A stretch of 64,000 bases of DNA from Zelopaecilomyces penicillatus (GCA_005765155.1 VCCP01000008.1:1302001-1366000); one strand, 5' to 3'. Positions 13,435-27,405 are shown, counted from the first letter of the stretch. The notes: generated by a model not told the origin, from the sequence alone. Made by a program: numbers and translations.

Positions 13435-16400
13435 AAATACTGATGAAACCCCGTCATCAGTAAGCCAGCCAGCCAAGGAAAAAATGTCCGTGTTACGAAA
13501 CATACCTCTCGCCCATCTTTAAATAAATAATTACCCTTGGGGGGAAACAGTAGCACCACGGGTAATGTGTGTAACGCTGTTGAAGAATGAGTAAAAAAAT
13601 ACCCGAGAGCAAGGGTGCAAAGAAACATTTTAAGGAGGATAAAGGCGGGGGATCGGCCCTCGGACCCTTGAGACAAGTCTCTCTCTCCTTTTTTACTGCA
13701 CATTCTCAGAGAGGAATGGTATGAGTCGAGTCGAGTTGACCTCTGGGCCTCAATAAACGATGCACTCAAGCCTTGTTACTCCAGGTTGAGTTGCGTTTTC
13801 TTTTTCACATCCTACAACTGCCAATGTAACTGCATCTGCACTGCACGTACACAACAACCGCATATGCAAGACAACCGGTGAGGCAAAAACCGCCCGTTCG
13901 GCCGCCCGTTGCCCGCCCGCCCCACGGCGGTTACCCAAAACTCACAACCCCCCGGGAGGTAGATCAGCAAACAAACCAAACGCATCCACCCCAAAAAAGC
14001 AACTTTTTTTCCTTTCCTTCTTCTCGTCTTATATTCTCCCCTCTTTTCTTTATCTCAGCCCTTTTCTTCCTTCTTTTTTTCTTCCTTCTCTTATCCTATG
14101 ACAAGGAGGACCTTTTTCAACTTACCCAGCTTAATTACTTGTTAAAAGATAGAATAAAAAAATCCTCACCCGGCGTTGATTAGTGCCAGGGGCACGCGCG
14201 TGCGTTGTAAGAAAAGAGCCCATATTACTGTTTTTACAATGCCCCCTGCCCCCTCCCCTTGTACATAGGTACATAATCATGAATCAACTCGAGGAAATCA
14301 TCATCAAAGACCACACCCACACACCACGACACACACTGCAGAACCTGAAGCTACCCAAGGATAGACCGAGCGGGCCCCTTCTTTTGATTGTACTGTGATA
14401 GGAAATTAAAGAATCGCGCATGATGAAAGTGAGCCTACAGAGCCAACATGGTGGATTGTATACTTAGTAGTGTCGCAGAAGAGTACAAGTAAAAGTGCAA
14501 GTTCACCAGCTTCAGTCCAATAAGGTACATACACATCTACATAGAAAAAACCGTCAGCCCGGAAATCCATCTTCATCTGGTTTATTAAACCTGACCTTGA
14601 CAGATTCGGTCTCATTACCACCTGACCTGCAATGGTAAATAGATTAGTGCCTGGCCTGTATGACACGAAATCTGCCGCCGGTCTGTGTGTGTGCTGCACA
14701 GTCCCCCCCGTCGTCGTCACCCTCCAGGACGTTGTTTAAGAACAGCTGTGCCACAGCACCACCACCACCACCAGCTACGTTAGGCTTGGCTGCCAAGGGC
14801 AAAAAAATACCCGAAACATTGTCATGCCCGTTCGGCACCGAAACACTTAAAACATCACAATAGAAGGGCCGCACTAGTCCAGGCTTTTGATTCCAACTGT
14901 CTTGAAGAGAATGAATGTTTATCAATGTCTGTATATTCTTGCAGTCTTATTCTTCTAGAAGGTAACCGCTATCCATTGTAAACCCCGTACCAGTATATCC
15001 TAGGGATTCTAGACTTGGTCAGATACAAAACGCCCATGTCTCATGCGTGGCTGCACGCTCCCACCCCAAGTAACCAGTTTGTGCTTCGCTGGCAGTAACA
15101 ACATGAAAGGGAAAAAAAAATACAATCCATCCCGCATTTGTGTTGGGAATCGTGGACCGAGAAACCAAAACGCCTCTTCCAGAAATCTATCATACATGTC
15201 AAATTCTTCCCGTCCCCCGAGAGCTGTGGCTTCCGGATGGTACCCCCCTTCACCGGGTCGGGGTACACAAGTTGCTGTGCCGTGCTAGACGCCGTGACGA
15301 ACTTGGTGACTCCCAACACGGTGTGACGTCGTGCGTCTGGTGGTAGGTTGTGAACCCCGTTGCCTGTTCCCGCGCATCCGATCATTGTCCTGGAGCACAG
15401 TTGTCTCCAATCCATAAAAATCCATATTGACCAGTCTTGTTTGCGCCATGGAACCCCTGCCCAAAACCAAAAAAAAAAATTCGTGCAAATTAACTCCAGA
15501 AATCAAGATACGGGCAGAACTAGGTTCGCACCCAGGGAACGACGAGTAGTCAATCCTCGCCCGTATCGTCTTTGTACTGTTTGTCCAAGTTCTTCTTAAC
15601 TTTTGTTCTTTCCCACTGCGCCAAAATAAAATAAAATAGTAATGTGTCACTATCCCAGGCTCCTTGTGTCGCTGGGATGGCTGTTGAGTATCGTTGATGA
15701 CCAATATGTAGCACCCGCTCGTCGCAACCAGGTTGCCAAGCAATTCCAGTTTGCGGGAAGGGCGTAGTATAATGTGAAAAACCGTTATTCGATGGGCTAG
15801 CATCGTCAAGTTCGCGGTCCGGTACAAGAAAAAATCGCATTTGCGCTTAGGTGGTAGGATGCTCATCGATAGATGAGAGGCCGGTACCCAACTTGGTACC
15901 CAACTTAATTTTGGGGTTCGTTGACGATTCCGTGTCATGCTTTATTGTGCGGGGACTTGAGGTTGATATGAGGGGATCTTGGAATCGGGTCGGCGAATCA
16001 TCTTCACCCATGGGTGGTTGCTCGGCTGTTGTCGTTCACGGCAGGCAGCTGCAAGCACTGATTAGTGTGTGTTCCTACGGTACCGAAGTATTGTATAATA
16101 GAGTGAAGGCATACCACAAATGTCATCGCCCCTGTGAGTAATAGGGTTAGCAAAGGTACTTTGGTTGTGTAATGGGTGTTGGTGTTGGGCATCAATGACG
16201 TGAACTTACCAATACTGCTTGCTCACCACCACAGGTGGGCATCTTCTTTCTGTCTCGATGTACTTGGTGCACCATGACTCAACAAGGTGATAGTGATGCT
16301 GACAGCTCAGCTCTTTCTGCAAACGACTTGTTAGTCCCATTGGAGTTTCTCTTGGTCCAAGCATTGGGATGAGGGAAGTCCGCTGCAGTAGGCACACTTA

Positions 16401-19400
16401 CGTAAATATAGTTGCACATGGTGTTGGAGCTGGAGAGGTCTTCGTGTTCGATATTCGCGGGTGTCGGTGGTGGACAAAGCAAGTCGAGTGTAAATCACTG
16501 GTTCAGAAGACAGAATGGGTGAGGAGGGCAGTCTGAGCAACTCGAGAAGTGGGACGAGTGTATATATAGATGCAACCGAGTGGTGGTGACGTTGAGGCTC
16601 TAGAAATGTTCGATGGAGAGGCAGTGGGGGGGGACAAGAGCCGCTTATATGTCGAGTCGACAAGCTAGGCAATCCGTGGTTTCTATGTGTTCAATGCTCA
16701 AGGATGCCACGAGAGGAGCAGAAACTCGACTCCGAGCCGTGTTATTAACCAAGAGAGAGACGGCCCGCCGCAGTCGGTTGCTAGACTAGTTCCAGACTCA
16801 ACGCTTCAGGTTCCCTGTGGGTGCCGTACCACGCAGTACCGTGGCCTGCAACTCCGGTACTGCCTACCCCTCCCCCTGGCCTGTGAGCATTACGACCAAG
16901 GTATGGCATGTTTTGCCCACCAGACAGGTATGTTCAGTGTTGATCCAGGCACACCCACTCGGCTCAACATGAGCGACAGGATCTGGCCAGCAGCAGGCAG
17001 GGCTTGCTGGGGGCACCGAAAGGGGGGGGTCTGCACTGAGGCGTGCGAGTGGTGTGTCTGGTGCAAAATGGTGCGTGCAGGGGCGTGTTGAAGGACGCTG
17101 TGTCGCAGGAGATTGCACTAACGGAGTCGCGGAGTCTTTGCTGGCATGGCCTAACGAGCAGGGTGGTGGTGCCCCATTGCCTATTGTCCACTATTCAACT
17201 GCCCCGATAGAGAGGTAAGCACTGCGTGAAGTCCATGCCATGTCTTTAGCGGGTATCAAGGTCAACGATCACGAGAGTTCATGGAAGAGTCTTTGGACTT
17301 AGTCGAGCTGTCTCAAGTCCATCGACGGCGCCACACGGGGTGGCTGCTGGTGTCTTGTTTCTCGCCAAGTGGCCAAGCAACCAAGGCAAGCCAGGGAACT
17401 CTCCTGTGCTGTAGGTGTACGTGAGAGACGCGAGTGCGAGGGTCATCTCTGCATGTACACATCGTGCTGCCATCTAAGACGCCGTCCACGTCCAGCTTTC
17501 CCCTGTTGCTGTGCAGAACAGCAGATGGTGCTCCAGCAGAGAGCAGGGCTGCTGTGAGGCTGACCGGTGTGCCAAAATCTCAGTTCAGCAGGACCAAAGG
17601 ATGAATTCATCATGATGTCTGTGTTTGCCATCATGTGGTTATCCGGTTGCTGTATGCCGAGTACCAAGGCATAAGCGCCCCAAGAGGAGGCAGAACGTAT
17701 GTATACCCTGTATTATTCCTTCCAACGGGAGGAATTGGTAACAACCTTGGTATTGGCCCAATCAATTACTTCACACAGGCGGAAAGAACGGGGTAAAGGG
17801 TCACTATCTATCATCTGGTGGCACTTTCCCAAGGCACTGGTTCGGAATGCGGTCCAAAGACAAGCCCGTTCCTTCCTTTTTCCCCTGTTGCCGCCGCCCT
17901 AGTCTCGAGTCCGCCGCCATCGCTGTTTTCTAACGTGATTCGACCTTTACCCGCCAAAAGCGGTATCGCCAAAACCTGCAAGGTAAAGCTACTCTGTAAC
18001 TTAAAACTTTGTGCTCGTTCATCCAACCAATGTCAAAAGCCAGGTGCAGCACCGATGCTGGAACATCAGACATCCCCCTTGCTTTCAAGGCAAAGGCCTC
18101 AGCTCACAACGCAGCTCACCACGACAGGCTCGCATCGACGGCTGCAACCGATCATCGTGGCTGTCGCTGGGCCCCTCCGCTTTTGGCCCCCATCCATGGG
18201 CAGAGATGGATACCGTGGCGACGCACCCTTCACTCAGACTGGCTCACGTACTGGCTGGCTCTCGGCTGGCTCGCTGGCCCTCGTCCAGGCGCTCTGCAGG
18301 TTGAGGTGCAGCAGACAGGTGTGCGAGTAATCCCTCCGCTGCGACTAAAAACCGCCTCTTTGCTTCCGGGGGTCTCCCTGTTCCTATACATCAGCTGCCA
18401 TGCAGTATTTTGTCGAGAACCACACCTGGACTCCAGGCGAAGAGTGTGTGAGTTGTCCGCCGTCTCCGAAGTAGGCCACCGTTGAGTGCCATGTATATAC
18501 ATGCGAGCCTGCACGAGCTACGTGCACAACAGGGACGGCTACACCTACTCTCTTGTTCAAGTCGGCATTGTGGTTGTGTTGCTGACGGGCTGCGCAGCTC
18601 AAGGGCCCCACGTGGTTGGTCTGCCCTGGCGGTGGCATACAAAGTTGCTCATTGTTGTCCCCGCTCTGGCTCTCGGCCACTTCATTTGGCAGTCATCCAC
18701 CGGATCATGGAGTCTTTCCGTGGCTGAAATAGCATGTCGCACCCTTGCGGTCCGACCCCGTCCACTTCCGCTGCCTCGGGCAGGTTCCCGTCGCTATGAT
18801 ATTCTGTGGACGTCATATTATTATGCTAGGGCGGTGGCGCTCTCCAGCTGGCAAGAGGCCAACTTGCACTGTTGCTGGTCCAGGTCTCAGATCTTGGGAT
18901 CAAGTTGTGTGACGGCATGGAATCATCATGAATGAATCTCTTGAGCGTTGCTTAGCAAAGTTGCGCAGAGGATACGTTCTTTGCTATATCGATACCATAG
19001 CGTTTCTTGCAAACCCCGAACTACCTACACTGTACGGAGTACTGTAAGAAAGACAATAGCCGCCAGCTGCAGAACAATTTTAGGTGACTCAAACAGCGCT
19101 AGACCCATGCAAAAACCCGTCCAGCGTTCGGCTCAGCCAGCCCTCCTGCGACTTCGGTGCCAGTCTTCTCCGTTCTAGGAAGCAGTTTGTGTTGCACAAC
19201 ACCAACCTGCCTAACCTCCGAGGGCCCCAATGCATTATCTTGACCATCATATCGTCGATTTTCTGGCCGCTAGACTCTGCCGCTTGGTTCCCGACGGAAC
19301 CATACTTCAACATCCACCCGCCTCTCCAAGCCACGCATGACGAATGACAACTGAACCGAAACCTTGGTTTAATAAGGGGGCATTTCAGAGTGTTTTGGCT

Positions 19401-22400
19401 CGGACCCAACAGAAGCACTAAGAATTAACGTGTCCCTTCAGCAACCAGCAAATGGCGTTTCGATCAAAATTACGCCCATAATGGTTCGCAAGGGACTACA
19501 TATCATCTGTGCCAAATACCAAGTGTACAAAGCAACGCAGAGCACGGATAATACGAGACAGAGACAGTCAACAATCTCTACACAAGGGTTTGCTGCGTTC
19601 CCATTGAATGTTGTGCCTACCGGCCCGCACACACCAGCATGAAGGGCTTTAACTCATAACCCCTGTGTTTTCTTCCCACTGGCGTGGACAAGCAGAGACA
19701 CCAGGCATTTTCTTACTGGATGGAACCTTAACCGGTGACTGACCAGGGGCTGTCAACGCTACCCCTCAAGGTTCGCGCGCCGGCGATAAGGAGGGCTCAA
19801 AAAACCACCACCCGCTGCACTGGCTATGGTGGCCTGCACATATTATGCCGATACAACGGAATTGTTTTGATGAAAGCCGACCGTAACATCATTTTGACTT
19901 GTCTGAATAGCCCAGTTGTGAAAATTCCCGATGGGCTGCTTTTAGATGCAGGAACCGGTGTAGATGTGACGGCCTGTGTATAGAGGCCTGGCTTTGAGAG
20001 TCTGCAGTACCCATGTTTGGGCACTGTGCATAATATGCTTGTCACCAATGAGGTAGGCCACGTTTTCCGTCCAACATAGGCTCGTGCATGCGAGGCAGCC
20101 TCATGCAGGCATGTATGATGTATGTACGCACGTACATGCCAACAAGGGGCAATTGCCTCGATAGTTTCAATATTCAACAATGCCGTTGCCATTCTCGAAT
20201 AGGGGCAGATTCAGCGAAAGGGTGTGGTCTTTCTCAACTCTGCTTTGAGTCTTGAGAAGGGTAAAACGCCTGCCTGTCAGGATAAAAAGAGGAATAAGGT
20301 GTGGAATTATTCAACTGACACCAGACCCCACATGGTTCTTGCTCATCAGCCTCCGTTCCTAGCTCTCACTACTTGTGTCCAATGAAGACGGCCATCAAAC
20401 AGGCTTTGACAAACCCCCAAACCCTGGCGCAAATTGATGCTGGCTCCTTCTAGGCAGTGCCGCAGCGATACCAGTCATTCTTCCTAGGTGGCCCTCCCGA
20501 CCATAACTACTAGTATGTATTTCCTTGTCACCCACAAGCGACAAAGCATGTGGGAAGGAATATTAGCCCGCGCGCCCGCACACCCACTGCTAACTAATAA
20601 GGATGAGAAGCAATTTTACTTCTCGTTTTTGCTGGTTACTTTATCCGCGGACCGAGCAACTTGACGCCAAGAAACCATGTCAATGGTGCCGCCATGCCAT
20701 GTGGTCCCTACTTTGGTTTAGTCCCAGCCCAGCGGCTCGGTCCTCGAGAGTAGTCAGTACGAAAAGTTGAAATTTAACAACGGGCCCATAGCTCCTGTCG
20801 ATCAACCGCAAAACAAAGCAACCGGAAAAAGAAAATCTAGCAGAAAAAGTTCTTGCCATCATACCAAGAGGAGCCTGAACGGGTTGTAATCGGACTCTTA
20901 CGGGAACGGCGGTTCAGTCAAAGTGTCTTGTTTCTGGCTCGCTGGCAACTATGAGCCGTGATCAGCTTCAACGATGCACCCCAATCGCAAAGCCACCCAG
21001 TGATTGCATCAACATGCACTTTGGACTTTTTTGCTCTTCTTTTGCAGGGTAGCAAATCAACGGCGAGAAAACAGATGGTGGTTATTTTTATTTCTCATAC
21101 TCCCTTCATTACTCGCAAGGGCTTGGTTGATGTTGAGCTTCTAGCTTGATTCTTTTCGTAACACATGGGGCAGGCCTACCAGGTACCCCGGCTATTTTGG
21201 ACTTGTTTAAAGAGGACCTGGTCTACCGGGCCCATGGAAACAAACCCGGATGGGCCCGCAACGCTACACTAGAGCGTCGTATCGGCCAATCAATCATGTC
21301 CCAGCACCGCGTCACAGGTTTTTTCCCGGGGCAGGGTTTTTGTACCAATTTTGGTCAACGGCCGAGTGGCCTTTCATTGCGCCATCCCCCACACTAACGT
21401 TGGAACAAATACCAAATTGTTTTTTGGTTTCACTCAGGGGAAGGGAGAAGGTCTAGTCATGTTGTGCAACAGGACCCATTGGATCAGAACTCTAAATGCG
21501 GTAACCCATCAAGATGACATTGTACCAGATTTCGCCTCATAAGAGTAGCAGTACACCACATAGTGGAATTGACGATTCGACAGGCATAACAAAGGATGAG
21601 ATGGTGCGTAGCAGCGGCCGAGTCTTAGAACCGACAGAAACCACGAGCCCGGCACGAAAAATCACAAAGCGCAGCCTGCCGAGCCCCGTGGGAAGCTAGG
21701 TCCACCTGTCAACGAGGGAAAATGCCTGCCCAAGATGCCATGGCTGGAATGCAGACGAGTCGGCATCCTAGAAATGCCCTATTATTGTACAAGAAATGAC
21801 TTCTTTTTCAGAGCTAGAAACATGTGGCGCGGTTGACGAAATCAGCTTACCGGTATTATTACAAGCTCTCTAGAGCCAAGCAGGGTTAAATGCCCGCCGC
21901 GCACTGGTCAGCACTGTGGAAAGCCCTCTCGTGACTCCCACGAAAAGATTCGGTCGTGGATGGCGTCCCACCGTGGCGCCGGCCCTAGTAGGCGGGAAAC
22001 CCCAGTTCTGTTTGACCAATAGCGCGGCCAGACCAAGACGACGGGACGGCGCGGGTGGCAGAAGTGCAGAAGTTCTGCCAGCCAGAATGCGCTAGCCCAC
22101 ACAGAGGCCGTCTTTGAGTCGTCGGTCGAGCTCCGAGACATGGTTGTGTCCTACACATTACACATTACCCATGAGAGTGCTGGTGGCAAATCATGTTTAT
22201 GGAATCTATGAATTGCTTCAATGTTTTCCACCACTGTCCTACTAGCCTTAGTTGAAGCATCATTGATCATCATACTATGTAGGTATCAGTGTTCGGTTCC
22301 GGCTCCTTGTTTTGTGGATGGTCGTGAAACCCGCGGGGCGTTAACGCAACACTGTTGTTACCGCTCCGATGCTGCCCAATAGCCTCAAAAGGAAGCCCGG

Positions 22401-23264
22401 CTATTGCTGATAATGGGTAAACATGGTGGAAAGAAAGAACTTCTTTGACTGTTTACTGATTGAATCGAGTGTTTGTAGAGGCCAATCTGAGAGAAGATTC
22501 CCGAAACTACACCTTTGGCCTCTCAAAGTCAACTTGGGGCAGACATTGCTTGCGTTCTCTTGCATTCCAATATCTTTAGGGTAGCAGAGGCTATCTGTTA
22601 ATGCCTTTGCATTCTCTCAGTCCAACTACTTGGTCTCAGTGTCAGAAGTGTGCAGCTCGTGCTTTGGACGCCCGCACTGGTGCGATTAGCAAGTTTTCCA
22701 GCCCATTACCCCGTCGCATTCGGATCCTATAGTAGAAGATGCAACCCCACTCTTGAGCTACCGGTGAAGGTTTGAAAACTACTGTGTGGTGCGTGATGCA
22801 CAAACGGGTGGCACCAGTGCGTCAAACTAAAGAGATCCCTGCCGGCCAGGGGTTTTTCATGCAGGTTCAGCGAATGCATGTGCATGCAACTCACATATAT
22901 CATCCGAAGAACTACAGTGCTGATCGACGTCCTGTACAAACATACTGCCTTGCAATGGCGAGGAACATGATAAAACAGGCATTTCCGGGAGCCAAGGATT
23001 CCCGCATTGCCGTCGAAAGAGCTGTGGCTTTATCTGGAAAACCGGACCGCCGGTAGGTGACAAGTGACAGCCGTGTACTGCCGAGACGTTTAGTCCTGTG
23101 ACCCAAGGGCAAGGTTTGTGGCCATGGGGATAGCCGTGCGAGGCGTTCCGACCATGAATGAGCCAAGGATGGAAAGGGTGTGGTGGTACAGCTGTGATGT
23201 GCGTCACGACCAGGCCTGGGTAATGAAGTGCTTGCCGTTTGGGAGGTGAGAAAAACAACAATAC

Positions 23265-23292
<28 letters not shown>
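23265..23292. repeat. Poly-A homopolymer (28 bp)
   Basis: Uninterrupted A tract preceded by an A-rich stretch. It could be the tail of an old retroposed sequence or simple slippage. No recognisable retroelement reading frame lies upstream. Confidence 0.8.
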
Positions 23293-23295
<3 letters not shown>

Positions 23296-26200
23296 TTCAA
23301 AATAGCACAACGGCAGCTAGGAACACCGTTACCGGTGTTGGAGTGGAGAGTGTGAATCCTTAACGTTGAACGACGGAAAGGCCTAGTCTCTTCATTTACA
23401 CTGGCGTCCGTCCCAGCAAAGTGGCCCGCTAACGGCAGCTCTACCTGGGCCGTAGGTTCAAAGAAAGGGAAAAGAAATCAGCACTACAGCATACTTGCAA
23501 GAACTAACAAGAGCTTGGGCCTGGAGTGTGAAGCAATGGGTCATCCGGCTTCCGCGTTTGATACCCCCGAGCTTTCGGGCTCACGGTAAGGCCAGTGTTT
23601 GGAAGCTAAACATCAAAGCCACGCTATTGTGCATCGGCTCACGACGAACGGCATGTTTATTAGGAAGCAAGCACTTGCAAGTACTGTACGACACAGCACC
23701 TGCATCCAAGGCATACGCAGAGTGCGGGACGCTTGAGCTGGGTTCATTGGACCCACTGGCGGCCGACTGGCGTAGCCCTGTCTGTCCAATTGTCGATCAA
23801 AATTTATTGCTCACAAACAATGGAACTCAACACAAGACAGCAGCAAGTGTTTCAATTATCTGTTGGCAAACAAATTCCCTTTTCAATCTATCGGGACTGG
23901 CGCCATTCCGCTACATCCGGGGTTCTCACCATGCTGCAAAGTTCAAAACTAAAATCACAAAAGTCCACACAAAGGAACCCTTTTTATTATGCCATTTGGT
24001 GCAAGACTTTGATGGCCCCACGACGCGCGTTCTCCTTTCTTCTGGCGGCTGGAGACATGGCCCCAATACGAAGTATCTTACGAGCAATTCTCTTCGATAT
24101 GTACGAATAAAACGTGTCAGAGCTGGGCCTCGTGCACAGGAAGGGGCTGTGAAACTTGTCGGCACGGCCGTAGTGCCCCCTATACTTGGTCGTTGAAGAA
24201 AGGAACGATAGTAAGACCGCTCAACGATTCCTTTTTTTCTTTCTTTTTCCTACTCTCTTCCGTCCTGAGTCTTGAGTGGACACCGAATGACTGGGCATGG
24301 TTGACTCTAAAAATGGAGTAGGCCTGTCTCGCATTTGGTAAATGTTTTAGATGCAGATTAGCACCAAACAAACCTCGCCGTTGACACCATGTCCCAGCAA
24401 CGCGCGGGAGAAAAAAAAGACAAAAGGGTGTAATAACTCGGGCATACAACTGCCATTTTTGTCGTAGTGTAGTCCATCGCATGTCTTGTCTTGTGTGACG
24501 GGTTCGCGGAGGACTCCAAAGCGCCCTCTGATTGCTGGAATTGTTGCCGTGTCCCATCACTGGCCCTGTCAGGGAAAATACACTCGGTGCCCGTTTTCGG
24601 ACATATTGCATCAGGTAGGTATTTTTGCATGTCCCAAAGGGGCGGGATCTGTTCCCAGCAGTCTGGTTTGATTTTCTGCGGATCTCCCAGGCCGCGCCCA
24701 GTCATTTATGAGGGGACATTGGCGATTCCGTCACATCATGGCAGGCGGTGCCCCCCTGGGACCAGAAAGGAATCCCTGACAATAGCAGACGAAACCTTGT
24801 CTATTCCTGCAGGATGAACCTTGCTGACCGCTGGCGGCATTCCTTACCTGTAATTAATACCGGTACTGGCAGATTTTGTTTTTGATTTGTGTGAAATTTC
24901 TGTTTTCCAAATGCAGCGGATGTGGCAATGATGGGAATCCTTTCATGTGCTTACATTCCCACGGCCAGGTTTTGGGTGGTGTGGGATTTTGTAAGTGTAA
25001 TTCTTTTTTTCCTCGAGTCAGTTCTCAGCATGTGCCCTTAAAACGCAAGCCGCTGCTTATGTTGATGTGCAATCACAATGAAATGTATTGATTATCCTCG
25101 TGGCTGACGAAATGCGTGGCCACATAGCGATTTGTTGAGACTTGAATTGTGCCTCCCAACTTTCAATGCTTGGAAATCATCACATGATGTAGATGCCGAT
25201 AACCTTTATCAGAACCTACTAATTAATGATATCTGGCAGACTCTTTTATCATTACTACAATCACCGTCCTCGTTTGATATTACTTGGAAACGCTAGTTCG
25301 AATGTTGGGAGAGGAACGTTGTTTAGGCTTAAGTCTTCCCATGGTGGTTGATTATGTAGCCTTCTCATGTCGCTTGCAAGCAAGATCACCAATTTTGCTC
25401 GGGCTGCTGCTGTTCCTGTGTCTTTTATTCTTTCCAGTTCTACCAAGTTGGTTAAAGCTGGGGATCGCGAGCTCTTCTCTAAGCAGGAAGAAGAGTTTAC
25501 CAGTTTCCCTCCCTTGGTGAAGTCTGAAAAAGCGAGATGCAATGTATGAATTTAGAAAGGCACCCAAATTATTACAGCGTTTACTATCGACAAGATTTAT
25601 GTTCTAAGTGTTCTGCTTGATCTGATTGATTGTCACAGAATACAAAAGCCAGGTTACACAGATATATAGCGGAGTACCTGCAAGGATGGTACAAAAGGCT
25701 TGTTAATGACAGCTATATTTTTTACTCCATTAGAAATGTTCACTATCCGGTAAAGAAATATGTTGAAACATGAGACTACATGAGAATTGTGGAAATATGT
25801 GTACATGAATTGTAGGCGTGAGCACTTCTACTTACAATACCTATCCTGGCGCCCCTTATTTAGTTTATATAAATGTGCTTTTGGCAGATTAGGGGTAACT
25901 AGTCTGACTCTCTAAGAATTGTTGATTGGTCTGGCATACACGTGAAGTAGTTTAATACCGTTGAAAAGGGGGATCAGAATTAAAGCCTAGAAGGACGTGC
26001 TATATAGCTGTATTTATTGTTGGAAACGCTTGTTCACGCTGTACCTACTGCATGTGTGCTTAATCAAAGTCAATCTTTGCGTGTATATCCCAACTTATTC
26101 ACGGTTGCATCTCTCTGTAATGGTATTATCCTTATATACAACGCCAAGATCTGTCCATCTCCCTGAATCTCCGTGCATACACGGTAGTCTTCCCTAGGCC

Positions 26201-26304
26201 AAGGGCTGTTTTAGAAAGTATTAAAAATGCGTAAATCGATGGACAGTTGACGCTGATAAGAGACATTTTTTCCCCTTGAAACTTTCCTTGGTTCAAGCCA
26301 CGGT

Positions 26305-27405
26305 TTATATGTACTCATATGTTATCTCTGTAGTGACTGTCACTGTGATGTGCAACTTTGACTTATCCACATTGGCAAGTGTCAACCACACACCCCTATC
26401 GCCATCTATCAGCCCGACTGGTATGGCGCCGACACACAAGATGTATAGTGTCGGTTTCTCCCTGCTCTCCTTGTAGTGCAGAGCCATGGCTGTGGGGGTG
26501 ATCAGGCCTTCCATCATGATATTCACGTTGCCCTTGCCTGTCTTCGGATCAATGTCTACCTTCCACACGATGCCCTCGACGAAACAGGCGATGTAGCCGG
26601 CTGTCGTGTCTCGTCGCATAACCAGGCCGTCGGCGTGCTTGAGACCATGTGCTACAGTTTCGGCAGGGCCAGCGATGCTGATGTCCTGTTTATTGTTGAT
26701 ATACTCGATAGGCGCACGATACAGCACGCCGGAGCTGGTATTGGTGTACCATAGATAACCACCTGCCACGCTGATGCGATTGATGCCGAATATCTCCTGC
26801 GGTGTCGCGGGGCTCATGCTGTCCGGATCGCCGAATAATACAGAGATTTGTCCGGTGGGTAAATCGAGTCGCCAGACGCAGAGCTTCATGGTATCGGCAA
26901 TTATAATCGTGGTATCCGATATGGTGACAATCCCCAGACAAAACAGGGCATCTGGCATATCGGTGACTTTTGAGAAGGTGGGCTGGGCATCTTTGTCGCC
27001 CGAGTCGAACGTCATGCGCCAGACTGCGACATCGCGATAGTCGCCCTTCACAATATCCATATAGCTAGCAACCAGGACATACTCCTCCCTCTCCGTCCCC
27101 GTCAGCGCGCAGATGCCAACGATGGCATTGGTATCGGGGATGCTGTAAAGCAGCTTGGGGGGATCGAAGTCGTAGTAGTCATCGCCAGAGGTGTCGGGAA
27201 AGGACCTTTTCGTGTTGACGTCGACGGCGTAGACCTCGGATTCGTCGATGCGCGTCACGATGATCTGGCCGCAGGGGCGGATGATGAGGCCCTCGGTCCA
27301 CGCGTCGCTGGGGAGCTGGTCGACGAGGATAATGCGCTCGAGCGAAGGGTCGACGACTTGGTTGGGGCTGGCGCTGCGGCTTTTGTACGGTGTCAGGGAT
27401 GACAT
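26305..27405 (-). CDS. SMP-30/gluconolactonase-like beta-propeller protein
   Basis: Intact single exon of 366 residues, with no signal peptide or membrane segment. Repeating blocks of four short strands alternate with Asp/Gly turns, as in six-bladed calcium-dependent lactonase-like (SMP-30/LRE) propellers. Recognisable blades include GLIIRPCGQIIVTRID, the TTIIIADTMKLCVWRLD segment, and HADGLVMRRDTTAGYIACF. Fungal proteins of this fold are often found in secondary-metabolite clusters, and some tropolone-sesquiterpenoid clusters use such propellers as hetero-Diels-Alderases; that link is from memory of the family and is only a possibility here. The downstream neighbours are a decayed transporter, a PKS and a methyltransferase. 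It is the one gene of this block without visible damage. A lactonase or hydrolase role is equally possible. Confidence 0.7.
   Translation of the reverse strand: MSSLTPYKSRSASPNQVVDPSLERIILVDQLPSDAWTEGLIIRPCGQIIVTRIDESEVYAVDVNTKRSFPDTSGDDYYDFDPPKLLYSIPDTNAIVGICALTGTEREEYVLVASYMDIVKGDYRDVAVWRMTFDSGDKDAQPTFSKVTDMPDALFCLGIVTISDTTIIIADTMKLCVWRLDLPTGQISVLFGDPDSMSPATPQEIFGINRISVAGGYLWYTNTSSGVLYRAPIEYINNKQDISIAGPAETVAHGLKHADGLVMRRDTTAGYIACFVEGIVWKVDIDPKTGKGNVNIMMEGLITPTAMALHYKESREKPTLYILCVGAIPVGLIDGDRGVWLTLANVDKSKLHITVTVTTEITYEYI

Larger units (their letters stand above)
4479..26304. other. Gene-poor region of about 22 kb
   Basis: No exon chain, domain or RNA gene could be supported on either strand. 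The longest open frames (15285-15938 minus, 23495-24196 plus, 17818-18330 plus) have low-complexity, basic or frame-shadow character and no recognisable family. The composition is mixed rather than strongly AT-rich, so it does not look like classic RIP-degraded repeat. It is peppered with simple repeats, pyrimidine tracts (about 14005-14100), homopolymers and palindromic GTACGGAGTAC-like sites (near 19030). It could hold long untranslated leaders, non-coding transcripts or lineage-specific genes that cannot be seen by eye. Confidence 0.5.

Noticed and set aside
15285..15938. 217-residue minus-strand open frame in the gene-poor region
   Set aside because: No recognisable domain, irregular composition, no plausible promoter or intron pattern; overlapped by many similar shadow frames.
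17818..18330. 170-residue plus-strand open frame
   Set aside because: Ser/Pro/Arg-rich frame in GC-rich sequence with overlapping frames of similar quality, so chance openness is likely.
23495..24196. 233-residue plus-strand open frame
   Set aside because: Longest frame in the desert, but no family resemblance and no supporting start context or neighbours. It could be an orphan gene but is not supportable.
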